DNA from: Dyella_A sp035685805
GTDB lineage: Bacteria; Pseudomonadota; Gammaproteobacteria; Xanthomonadales; Rhodanobacteraceae
Reading direction: 5' to 3'
Assembly (NCBI RefSeq): GCF_035685805.1
Contig: NZ_DASSAB010000050.1
Location: forward strand, 1-64,000
Length of the DNA: 64,000 nucleotides
Made by a program: the position numbers and the translations under genes. Within the stretch, counting starts at the first letter, position 1. Each line of letters begins with the position of its first letter. Below the pieces are notes generated by a model that worked only from the letters and a program-made list of their open reading frames with translations, did no database searches and was not told the DNA's origin. Of this stretch, positions 52,905 to 62,700 are shown piece after piece.

Positions 52905-52944
52905 ACGCAGCAAGCCGTCCTACCTACGCGAAGAAGGCCCGCCC
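52887..52944 (+). promoter_or_regulatory. Predicted antiterminator helix of the asnB attenuator
   Basis: GGGTGGGCC (52887-52895), within codons 39-41 of the leader, can pair over all nine bases (one G-U) with GGCCCGCCC (52936-52944), most of the terminator's 5' arm. A small competing hairpin CCGG/CCGG (52876-52879 with 52885-52888) overlaps its left edge. A ribosome stalled on the Asn codons would leave 52887-52895 free and favour antitermination; one that reaches the stop codon would cover it and allow the terminator. Confidence 0.6.
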
Positions 52945-52964
52945 CGTGCGGGCCTTCTTCGTTT
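52929..52964 (+). terminator. Attenuator terminator hairpin upstream of asnB
   Basis: A 14-bp perfect stem, CGAAGAAGGCCCGC (52929-52942) with its complement (52948-52961), loop CCCGT, followed by TTTCT. The U tract is short but the stem is very stable. It begins 24 bp after the leader-peptide stop and ends 72 bp before the asnB ATG, the usual position of an attenuator. Confidence 0.82.
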
Positions 52965-53036
52965 CTGGCGCCACCAACGGCCGGTGTGGCGCCAGCCCGA
53001 CGTGGTTTCCGGCCGCTCATCGACAAGGGGTGCGTC

Positions 53037-54884
53037 ATGTGTTCGATCTTCGGAATGTTCGACCTGCAGCCGGGTGACGACCTGCCCGCACTGCGGCGCC
53101 AGGCGCTGGAACTGTCGCAGCGGCAGCGGCACCGCGGTCCGGACTGGAGCGGTGTCTACGTCGATGCGGGGGTGATCCTGGTGCACGAGCGCCTCGCCAT
53201 CGTCGATCCCGCCAGCGGCTCGCAGCCGCTGCGCTCGCGTGACGGCGCGCTCGCGCTGGCGGTCAACGGCGAGATCTACAACCACCGCGAGCTGCGCGCG
53301 GCGACGAGCGGAAGCGTCGTCGACGGGCGAGGCGAAACCTCGGCGGGGCGAGCAACCGCGGTGGGCGATTTGCCAGCCCACGGCGGTGGTACCACAGGCC
53401 AGGCGCAGGCCGCGGCGGAAGGCGGGCAGCTGGTTTCGCCGGCCGCGTCGATCGGCGATACGCCGGCCCGCGGCTACGACTTCACCACCGGTTCGGACTG
53501 CGAGGTGATCAACGCGCTCTACCACGCGCTCGGTGCCGAGGCTTTCGCGAGAGAGGGCGTGGCCCGGCTCAACGGCATCTTCGCCTTCGCCTTGTGGGAC
53601 GGCGCCTCGCGCCGCTACCTGATCGCCCGCGACCCGATCGGTGTCTGCCCGCTCTACTGGGGCCACGACGGTGCCGGACGCTTGTGCGTGGCTTCCGAGA
53701 TGAAGGCGCTGGTCGGCGTGTGCGCCGATGTCTCGGCGTTCCCGCCGGGGCACGTCTATGACAGCGCCACCGGCGCGTTGACGAGCTACTACGCCAAACC
53801 GTGGCGCGACTATGCAGCCACCAGGGGACACGAGAGCGCACCGGGAGAACTGCGCGCCGCGTTCGAGCAGGCCGTGCACCGGCAGTTGATGACGGATGTG
53901 CCGTACGGCGTACTGCTGTCCGGCGGCCTGGACTCGTCGCTGGTTGCCGCCTGTGCGGCCCGGTTCGCGCGGCAGCGGGTCGAAGACGACGACCACAGCG
54001 AGGCGTGGTGGCCGCGACTGCACTCATTCGCCATCGGCCTGGAAGGCTCGCCCGATCTGGCTGCCGCACAGATCGCGGCCGACGCACTGGGCACGGTGCA
54101 CCACGGCTTCGTCTATACCTTCTGGGAAGGGCTCGACGCGCTGCCGGAGGTGATCCGGCACATCGAGACCTACGACGTCACCACCATCCGTGCAGCCACG
54201 CCGATGTACCTGCTGGCGCGGCGGATCAAGGCGATGGGAGTGAAGATGGTGCTCTCCGGCGAGGGCTCGGACGAGCTGTTCGGCGGCTATCTCTATTTCC
54301 ACAAGGCGCCCTCGGCCGAGGCCTTCCACGAGGAGACCGTGCGCAAGCTCGATGCGCTGCACAGCTACGACTGCCTGCGCGCCAACAAGGCGATGATGGC
54401 CTGGGGCGTGGAGGCACGGGTGCCGTTCCTGGATCTCGAGTTCATCGACGTGGCGATGTCGATGGACGCGGCGCACAAGATGGCAGGGCAGGGCAGGATC
54501 GAGAAGCACGTGCTGCGCGACGCCTTCGATGGCGCCTTGCCGGCGCAGATCCTGTGGCGGCAGAAGGAACAATTCAGCGACGGCGTCGGCTACGGCTGGA
54601 TCGACGGTCTCAAGGCGCACGCCGAGCAGGCGGTGACCGACCGTGAATTCGCGGCAGCGGCATCGCGCTTCCCGTTGAACACCCCGGCGACGAAGGAGGC
54701 GTATGTCTATCGCCGCATCTTCGAGCAGCACTTTCCGGGCGAGGCCTGTGCCGCCACCGTGCCGGGCGGCAAGTCGATCGCCTGTTCCTCGCCCGCCGCG
54801 CTGGCGTGGGACCCGGCTTTCGCGGCGGCGGCCGATCCATCCGGACGCGCCGTGCGCGGAGTGCACAGTCAGGCGCTGGGCTAA
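53037..54884 (+). CDS. asnB: Asparagine synthetase (glutamine-hydrolysing) with an in-frame insertion
   Basis: Makes asparagine from aspartate, glutamine and ATP. The 615-residue protein starts MCSIFGMFD, so Cys1 of the mature enzyme is the class II glutaminase nucleophile. HRGPDWSG and NGEIYNHRELR are intact; after them come about 55 inserted residues (90-144, Gly/Ala/Thr rich) before YDFTTGSDCEV resumes. The synthetase domain has the ATP loop LLSGGLDSS and SGEGSDELFGGYLYF. As far as I recall, E. coli AsnB (554 residues) lacks the insert, and the length difference fits it. AAGGGG lies 6 bp before ATG. Expression is probably controlled by the upstream asparagine attenuator. Confidence 0.95.
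   Translation: MCSIFGMFDLQPGDDLPALRRQALELSQRQRHRGPDWSGVYVDAGVILVHERLAIVDPASGSQPLRSRDGALALAVNGEIYNHRELRAATSGSVVDGRGETSAGRATAVGDLPAHGGGTTGQAQAAAEGGQLVSPAASIGDTPARGYDFTTGSDCEVINALYHALGAEAFAREGVARLNGIFAFALWDGASRRYLIARDPIGVCPLYWGHDGAGRLCVASEMKALVGVCADVSAFPPGHVYDSATGALTSYYAKPWRDYAATRGHESAPGELRAAFEQAVHRQLMTDVPYGVLLSGGLDSSLVAACAARFARQRVEDDDHSEAWWPRLHSFAIGLEGSPDLAAAQIAADALGTVHHGFVYTFWEGLDALPEVIRHIETYDVTTIRAATPMYLLARRIKAMGVKMVLSGEGSDELFGGYLYFHKAPSAEAFHEETVRKLDALHSYDCLRANKAMMAWGVEARVPFLDLEFIDVAMSMDAAHKMAGQGRIEKHVLRDAFDGALPAQILWRQKEQFSDGVGYGWIDGLKAHAEQAVTDREFAAAASRFPLNTPATKEAYVYRRIFEQHFPGEACAATVPGGKSIACSSPAALAWDPAFAAAADPSGRAVRGVHSQALG
53320..53451 (+). repeat. 132-bp palindromic element inserted in frame in asnB
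   Basis: Left end TCGACGGGCGAGGCGAAACC (53320-53339) and right end (53432-53451) are inverted repeats matching at 16 of 20 positions, with a perfect inner GGCGAAACC/GGTTTCGCC. Inside are GTGGGC/GCCCAC (53361-53366 with 53376-53381) and a perfect 10-bp palindrome GTGGTACCAC (53386-53395). The 132 bp equal 44 codons, contain no stop, and lie within a ~165-bp insertion absent from typical AsnB. It resembles protein-coding palindromic elements such as those described in Rickettsia; a relation by descent is not claimed. Confidence 0.7.
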
Positions 54885-54995
54885 CCAGGGCAACGCCGTG
54901 AAGCCTGCCTCAAGGAAAACCTGTGCCCGCTAGGCGTTTCGCGCACGCATCGGGTGGGAGCCTGTGCGCCGACCGCATGCCCGGGCGCGGGGCGC

Positions 54996-55577
54996 ATGAC
55001 CCCACCAACCAATCTGCAGAGCGTGCTCGACAAGCTGGAGCAGGCCGTCGACGCGAGCGGCCAGACCACGGTGGGGTCGCTGGTGCAGGCAGCGGGCAGG
55101 CGCTCGTTCGGCACGTTGCTGCTGGTTCCCTCACTGATCCTGGCCTCGCCGATCTCCGCTGTGCCGAGCGTGCCTACCGCGATGGGTGTGCTGGTGGTAC
55201 TGACCTGCGGACAGCTTCTGCTCCATCGCCAGGCGTTCTGGCTGCCGGGCTGGATCGTGCGCCGGCAGGTTCCGGAGCGGCGCTTGGCTCGCAGCATCCA
55301 CCTGCTGCGTCCGCCGGCACGCTTTGTCGATCGGCTGCTGCGTCCCCGGCTGTTGTGGTTTACCGAGGGCTGGCGGGTGCATGTGATGGCAGCGATATGC
55401 CTGCTGCTGGCGCTCGGCACGACGCCACTGGAACTGATCCCCGGCGCCAACACCGCCATCGGTACCGCGCTCACCGCATTCGCACTGGCATTGCTGGCCC
55501 ACGATGGCGTGCTGGCGCTGGTCGGCCTCACCGCATGCGCGGCGCTCGTGGGCACGCTTGGATGGCTGCTGTTCTGA
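54996..55577 (+). CDS. ExoD family membrane protein
   Basis: A 193-residue inner-membrane protein of the ExoD family (exopolysaccharide-related in Sinorhizobium; role elsewhere unclear). LQSVLDKLEQAVDASGQTTVGSLVQAAGRRSFGTLLLVPSLILASPISAVPSVPTAMGVLVVLTCGQ matches the conserved N-terminal half (read as separate stretches: TVGSLVQAAGRRSFG, LVPSLILASPIS, VPTAMG). Three or four hydrophobic helices follow, ending in LALVGLTACAALVGTLGWLLF. The ATG at 54996 is chosen as the family start. It lies 111 bp after asnB and 104 bp before prfB. Confidence 0.85.
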   Translation: MTPPTNLQSVLDKLEQAVDASGQTTVGSLVQAAGRRSFGTLLLVPSLILASPISAVPSVPTAMGVLVVLTCGQLLLHRQAFWLPGWIVRRQVPERRLARSIHLLRPPARFVDRLLRPRLLWFTEGWRVHVMAAICLLLALGTTPLELIPGANTAIGTALTAFALALLAHDGVLALVGLTACAALVGTLGWLLF

Positions 55578-55681
55578 CCGCCACGCCCAGCACCCGGCCG
55601 CAATCGCCCGTGACGGATTTGCTACCATGTCGCGCTTCACGTTACCGGCACCGCAGACGGTGCCCCAGCACAGGCCAGACC

Positions 55682-56807
55682 ATGATCGAGACCAATCCGA
55701 TCCTTGCGCAGATCGCGGACCTTTCCGGCCGCGTCGAGTCGCTTAGGGGGTATCTTTGACTACCCGTCCAAGCGCGAACGTCTCGAAGAAGTAAGCCGCG
55801 AACTGGAGAATCCCAACGTCTGGGACGATCCCGCACGCGCCCAGGAGCTGGGCCGCGAGCGCGCCCGCCTCGAATCCATCGTCAACGGGATCGATGAGCT
55901 CACCGCGGGTCTCGCCGACGCCGGCGAGCTGGTGGAAATGGCCGCTGCCGACGGCGACGAGGAGACCGTGGCGTCGGTCGTGACGGACGTGGCCAAACTC
56001 GACGCGCGCATCAACAAGCTGGAGTTCCAGCGCATGTTCTCCGGCAAGATGGACGCAACCAATGCGTTCGTCGACATCCAGGCCGGCGCCGGCGGTACCG
56101 AGGCGCAGGACTGGGCCGAAATGCTGCTGCGCATGTATCTGCGCTGGTGCGAGTCACGCGGCTGGAAAACCGAACTGATGGAAGTCTCCGGCGGCGATGT
56201 CGCGGGCATCAAGTCGGCCACCTTTCGCGTGGAAGGCGACTACGCCTACGGCTGGCTGAAGACCGAGATCGGCGTGCACCGCCTGGTTCGCAAGAGCCCG
56301 TTCGACTCGGACAACCGTCGCCATACCAGCTTTACCTCGGTATTCGTCTCGCCCGAGGTCGACGACGACATCGACATCGAGATCAACCCGGCCGACCTGC
56401 GGACCGACGTCTACCGCTCGTCCGGCGCCGGCGGCCAGCACGTCAACAAGACCGAGTCGGCGGTGCGTATCACGCACATCCCCACCAATACGGTGGTGGC
56501 CTGCCAGACCGGGCGCAGCCAGCACGCCAACCGCGACACCGCGATGAAGATGCTGGCGGCCAAGCTGTACGAGCTGGAGCTGCAGAAGCGCAACGCCGAG
56601 AAGGACGCGCTGGAAGCGACCAAGTCCGACATCGGCTGGGGCAGCCAGATCCGCAACTACGTGCTGGACCAGAGCCGCATCAAGGATCTGCGTACCGGCA
56701 TCGAGCGCACCGACACGCAGAAGGTGCTCGACGGCGACCTGGACGAATTCATCGAGGCCAGTCTCAAGTCGGGGCTCGAAGCCGGCTCCAAGCGCATCGA
56801 CGCCTGA
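55682..56807 (+). CDS. prfB: Peptide chain release factor 2 (with programmed +1 frameshift)
   Basis: Class I release factor for UGA and UAA. The gene is split: ATG 55682 runs 25 codons to an in-frame TGA at 55757-55759, and the remaining 349 codons continue in the +1 frame from GAC 55758, giving a 374-residue RF2. The stop-recognition motif is SPF (VRKSPFDSD), and the GGQ motif (GAGGQHVNKTESAVRI) lies near residue 250. The frameshift makes RF2 limit its own synthesis. It is followed by a small GHGAR-repeat gene and lysS, the usual prfB-lysS order. Confidence 0.97.
55744..55759 (+). other. RF2 programmed +1 frameshift site
   Basis: TTAGGGGGTATCTTTGAC spans the site: AGGGGG pairs with the 16S anti-Shine-Dalgarno sequence 3 nt before the slippery CTT (55754-55756), followed by stop TGA C. 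The P-site tRNA slips from CTT to TTT when RF2 is scarce. The arrangement matches the textbook prfB signal exactly. Confidence 0.97.
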
Positions 56808-56845
56808 TCGTGCAGTCGCCAGACGCCCCTGCGAATGCCGCTGCA

Positions 56846-57136
56846 ATGGTTCGCACATGGTGTGTGCGGCTCATCGTGGCCCTGATCGTGGCGGGCGCTT
56901 GCACGGGTACCGTCCAGGCGCGGCAGAACAGCGCCGACGGCGGCATCAAGCATGACGGGAAGGCCGTGGGGAAGGACATCGGCCACGGCGCACGTACGGT
57001 TGGCCACGAGACCCGGCGCCTGGCGATCAAGGTCGGCCACGGCGCGCGGGATGCGGGCAAGGGCATCGGCCACGGCGCCCGCGACGGCTGGAACGCGACC
57101 AGGAAAGCGGTCAAGGGCATCTTCGAACACGACTGA
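56846..57136 (+). CDS. Small exported protein with GHGAR repeats
   Basis: A 96-residue protein with a signal peptide (VRLIVALIVAGACTGTVQA). The mature part is a repeated, glycine-spaced basic pattern: KDIGHGARTVGHETRRLAIKVGHGARD..., with four GH(G/E)xR units at roughly 7-11 residue intervals, ending AVKGIFEHD. Such glycine-periodic helices can insert in membranes or bind anionic surfaces. No family recognised. Its ATG lies 38 bp after prfB and its stop 86 bp before lysS; it may be co-transcribed with them. Confidence 0.65.
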   Translation: MVRTWCVRLIVALIVAGACTGTVQARQNSADGGIKHDGKAVGKDIGHGARTVGHETRRLAIKVGHGARDAGKGIGHGARDGWNATRKAVKGIFEHD

Positions 57137-57222
57137 CGGCGGCCTGCTGCCGTCGCTGCAACCACTGTTGATTGAACCGATGCCGCCACTCCCGCGCAGC
57201 GTCGGCAGCTACGGAACCGAGC

Positions 57223-58740
<1,518 letters not shown>

Positions 58741-59101
58741 AAGGCCTCCGGCGGCAGGCGGGCCGACTTGCTCGTCGCGCTGCAGTCGGCCGCCTTCTCG
58801 CCGTCATTCCCGCGAAGGCGGGAATCCGCCGGCCGGGATGTGCCGCCGTTTCCGTGCAGTCGGAAATCGATCGGGCGGTACGCATCCGCACGGCTTGGGT
58901 CGTCCGGCAAAAGCGCTCGCGACCTGGGCGCGAGCGCTGCGCGCAGTTTGTCCGGGGACAGGCATCGGAGCAATACCGGTACCAGCCGCGCGAAGCGCCT
59001 CCGCGGGTTAGTCAACCTCGGCAACAAGGCCGCCATTCAAGCGTGATCGGCGGCGCACCCGCTAAAATGCCGCATTGCCCAGAAGCCAGGAGCGTCATCG
59101 C
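58741..59101. other. 361-bp intergenic region with two inverted repeats
   Basis: No gene is seen. It holds a 20-bp REP/dRS3-like palindrome (58806-58825) and a second perfect inverted repeat, AGCGCTCGCG (58912-58921) with CGCGAGCGCT (58929-58938) around a 7-nt loop. Neither is followed by a T run. The yciI promoter is probably in the last 100 bp, but no strong hexamers were recognised. Confidence 0.6.
58806..58825. repeat. REP/dRS3-like palindrome ATTCCCGC-GAAG-GCGGGAAT
   Basis: A perfect 8-bp stem with loop GAAG, in the context CGTCATTCCCGCGAAGGCGGGAATCC. This consensus is a well-known dispersed repeat of many proteobacteria and has the ATTCCC-n8-GGGAAT form of Neisseria dRS3. Only one copy was noticed in the window. 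Confidence 0.75.
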
Positions 59102-59401
59102 ATGTGGTTCGCCGTCCACGCCAAGGATCACCCGGACTCCCTCGCCAAGCGCATGGCCGCCCGGCCGGAGCATCTGGCCCGTCTCACCGCGCTGCAAAGC
59201 GAAGGCCGCCTGCTGCTGGCCGGCCCGTTTCCGGCGATTGCCTCGGAAGATCCGGGCCCGGCCGGCTTCACCGGCAGCTTGATCATCGCCGAGTTCGCCA
59301 CCCAGGCCGACGCCGAGGCCTGGGCCAGCGCCGATCCGTACGTTGCCGCGGGCGTCTATGCGCAGGTCGAGGTCAAGCCGTTCCGCAAGACGCTGCCATG
59401 A
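59102..59401 (+). CDS. YciI family protein
   Basis: A 99-residue cytosolic protein of the YciI/YCII family (ferredoxin-like fold with a putative His-Asp active site). WFAVHAKDHPDSLAKRMAARPEHLARLTALQSEGRLLLAGPF holds the conserved His and Asp; FTGSLIIAEFATQADAEAWASADPYV completes the fold. Function unknown. Its stop overlaps the ATG of bolA by 4 bp (ATGA), as in other gammaproteobacteria where yciI precedes bolA-type genes. Confidence 0.92.
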   Translation: MWFAVHAKDHPDSLAKRMAARPEHLARLTALQSEGRLLLAGPFPAIASEDPGPAGFTGSLIIAEFATQADAEAWASADPYVAAGVYAQVEVKPFRKTLP

Positions 59402-59661
59402 GCGCGGCGATGGTCGGGCAGATCCGCGAGCGGCTGGTCGCCGCGCTGGCGCCGACCGAGCTGGAGGTGCTCGATGAAGGGCACAAGCACGCCGGCCACG
59501 CCAGTGCGGGCAAGGGGCATTTCCACGTGCGCATCGTCAGCGCGGCCTTCGCCGGCGTCATGCCGATCAAGCGCCACCGCATGGTGTACGCGGCGCTGGA
59601 CGGCCTGATGGACCAGGGCATCCACGCCCTGTCCATCGATGCGCGGGCGCCAGACGCGTAA
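59398..59661 (+). CDS. BolA family protein (BolA/IbaG type)
   Basis: An 87-residue BolA-family protein, partner of monothiol glutaredoxins in Fe-S and stress regulation. LEVLDEGHKHAGHASAGKGHFHVRIVSAAFAGVMPIKRHRMVYAAL contains the conserved His residues and the FxG-KxxRHRxVY-like core (here VMPIKRHRMVY). It overlaps yciI by 4 bp and precedes smc by 131 bp. Whether it is BolA or IbaG cannot be decided from sequence alone. Confidence 0.93.
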   Translation: MSAAMVGQIRERLVAALAPTELEVLDEGHKHAGHASAGKGHFHVRIVSAAFAGVMPIKRHRMVYAALDGLMDQGIHALSIDARAPDA

Positions 59662-59792
59662 AATCAGCTGCTTGCAGCATCTTCTTCAAGTAGATTGCGC
59701 AGCCGCAACGCATTGCGGCGGCGCCTGCCGTTTGGCACAGTGCTTTGTCGCCCCACGCCCGTGCGGGCGTTCCATGGAATGTTGACCTGCCG

Positions 59793-62700
59793 ATGCGCCT
59801 GACCACGATCAAACTCGCCGGATTCAAGTCGTTCGTCGATCCGACCACGTTGCACCTGCCCACCAACATGACCGGCGTCGTCGGTCCCAATGGCTGCGGC
59901 AAGTCCAACATCATCGACGCGATCCGCTGGGTGATGGGCGAGAGCGCAGCCAGCCGCCTGCGCGGCGATTCGCTGACCGACGTGATCTTCTCCGGCTCCA
60001 CCTCGCGCAAGCCGGTGGGGCAGGCCACGGTGGAGCTGATCTTCGACAACGCCGACGGCTCGGTGCAGGGCGAGTACGGCCAGTACGCCGAGATCTCGGT
60101 CAAGCGTCAGGTCACCCGCGACGGCCAGTCCGGGTACTTCCTCAACGGCGCACGCTGCCGCCGCCGCGACATCACCGACCTGTTCCTGGGCACCGGGCTG
60201 GGGCCGCGCAGCTACTCGATCATCGAGCAGGGCATGATCAGCCAGATCATCGAAGCGGCGCCCGAAGACCTGCGCACCCATCTGGAAGAAGCCGCCGGCA
60301 TCTCCAAGTACAAGGAGCGGCGCAAGGAAACCGAGAGCCGCATCAAGGCCACCCGCGAGAACCTCGACCGCGTGCGCGACGTGCGCGACGAGGTGGACAA
60401 GCAGCTCGAGCACCTCAACCGCCAGGCCCGTGCGGCCGAGCGCTGGAAGGCGCTGAAAGATGAACAGACGCGCAAGGAGGCGGAGCTGCGGGCGCTCGAG
60501 TACCGCGGCCTCAAGGGCGAGCACGACGGCCAGGGGCAGGGGCTTTCCGCGGCCGAGATCGAGATCGAGAAGCAGCTCGCCGGGCAACGCCAGATCGAGG
60601 CACAGCTGGAGAGCGTCCGCGAACGCCACAGCGGCGCCAGCGAGCATCTGAACGAGGTGCAGGCCGAGGTCTACAAGGTCGGTGCCGAGATCGCCCGGGT
60701 CGAGCAGCAGGTGCGCTACAACAAGGAAACCGCCGAGCGCCTGCAGCGGGCGCAGGGTGAGGCCGAGCGCGAACACGCCGAACTGTCCGCACATATCGCC
60801 ACCGACCGCGAACAGATCGAGACGTTGGCGCTGGCCCTGGCCGAAGGCGAGCCGAAACTCGAGGCGCTGCAGCAACTGCAGGACGACACCGCCGAAGCCC
60901 AGCGCAGCACCGAAGCCAAGCTGGCCGACTGGCAATCGCGCTGGGATGCCTACACCCGTACCGCCGGCGAATCCAGCCGCGCCGCCGAGGTGGAGCGCAC
61001 CAAGCTCAACTATCTCGATCGCCAGGCGATCGACCTGTCCAAGCGGCGCGAAGCGCTCGATGCCGAGCACAAGGCCACCGACGTGGCCGCGCTCGATGCC
61101 GCCGCGGACCAGCTGGAAACCGAACACGAGACCCAGCGCGAGCGCGTCGAGACGCTGGGCAGCCTGCTGGACCAGCACAAGTCCGCCCACGAGAAGGTGC
61201 TCGACGAAGAGCGCCAGGTGCAGTCGGCGCTGAACGAGGCGCGCCAGCAGTTGCAGACTGCCCGCGGCCGGCAGTCGTCGCTGGAGGCCCTGCAGCATGC
61301 GGCGCTGGGCCAGGAAGAAAGCGCCGCCAGCGGATGGTTGGCCGGGTTCGGCCTGGACAAGGCGCGGCGCCTGGGCGAATCGCTGCAGGTGGACGCAGGT
61401 TGGGAGTCGGCGGTGGAAACCGTGCTGGCCGGCCTGCTCGATGGCGTACTGGTGGACAACCCGCTGGCGCTGGCCGGCGATTTCCCCTCGCTGGGCGAAG
61501 CCGATCTGGCGTTGCTGGCGGCCGGCGACGGCGGGCAGGGCAGTGAAGGCACGCTGGCCGCCAAGGTGCGCGGCCCCGCCGCGGCGATGCAGCTGCTCGC
61601 ACAGGTACACACGGCCGACACGCTGGACGAAGCGCGCCACCGCATCGGCACGCTGGCGCCCGCCCAGTCGATCATCACCCGCAGTGGCGAGTGGCTGGCG
61701 CCACAGTGGGCGCGCGTGCGCCGCGCCCAGGGCAATCAGGTGGGCGTGCTGGCGCGCGAGCGCGAGATCCGCCTGCTGGCCGAGCAGGTGGCCACACTGG
61801 AAGCGCGCATCGAGGAGGCCACCGGCCAGCTCGATGATCTGCGCACCGCCAAGTTCGAAGCCGAACGCGCCCGCGACGACGCGCAGCGCGAGCTGTACAA
61901 CGCGCACCGCCGCCAGTCGGAGCTGGCCGGCCAGCTGCAGAGCCACCGCGGCAAGGTCGAAACGGCCCGCGCGCGCTCGGAGAAGGTGGCCGGCGAGCTG
62001 TCCGCGCTGATCGAGCAACTGGACGAGCTGCAGTCGCAGACGCGCGAGGCACGCGCGCGGCTGGACGAGTCGGTCAACCACATGGGTGACCTCGAAGACC
62101 AGCGCCGCGAACTGGAGAACGAGCGGCGCGCGCTGCTGGAGGCGCGCGAGGAAGCGCGCATGAATGCCCGCGAGGCGGCCGACCAGGCCCATTCGCTGGC
62201 CCTGTCGATGGAGTCCAAACGCTCCTCGCTGGCCTCGCTGGAACAGGCGCTCGCGCGACTGGATGCGCAGGTGCGCCAGGTCGAGGCCCGCCGCAGCGAG
62301 ATCGAAGAGCAGCTCGCCTCCGGCGCCGATCCGATCGCAGAGCTCGAGGCGGAACGCCAGACGTACCTGGACCAGCGCCTGCTGGTCGACCGCCAGCTGG
62401 TCGAAGCGCGGCGTGCACTGGAAGATTGCGACATCGAATTCCGCAAGCTCGAACAGCAACGCCAGCTGGCCGAACACGGGCTCGCTGCGCTGCGCGAAAG
62501 CCTTTCGGAAAAGCGCCTCGCCGCGCAGGCATTGCAGTTGCGTGCGCAGCAGCTGGCCGATGCCATCGTCGCCTCGGGGCTGGAGCTCGATCCGCTGCTG
62601 GCGGAGCTGCCCGACGACGCCGATGCCGACGCCTGGCGCCGCCAGCTGACCGACCTCGGGCAGAAGATCGTGCGGCTGGAGCCGGTCAATCTCGCGGCCA

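Noticed and set aside
52929..52964. Terminator of the SpoIIAA-like gene rather than an attenuator
   Set aside because: The gene ends 224 bp earlier, and the intervening Asn-rich frame and antiterminator pairing make attenuation of asnB the better explanation.
53304..53468. Frameshift or assembly error in asnB
   Set aside because: The frame is open throughout, both flanks align to conserved AsnB blocks in the same frame, and the insert has terminal inverted repeats.
55704..56807. prfB starting at an internal codon in the second frame
   Set aside because: It would lack the conserved N-terminus; the frameshift site AGGGGG-TAT-CTT-TGA explains the real start at 55682.
58806..58825. Intrinsic terminator of lysS
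   Set aside because: No T run follows on either strand, and the sequence matches a known dispersed repeat consensus.
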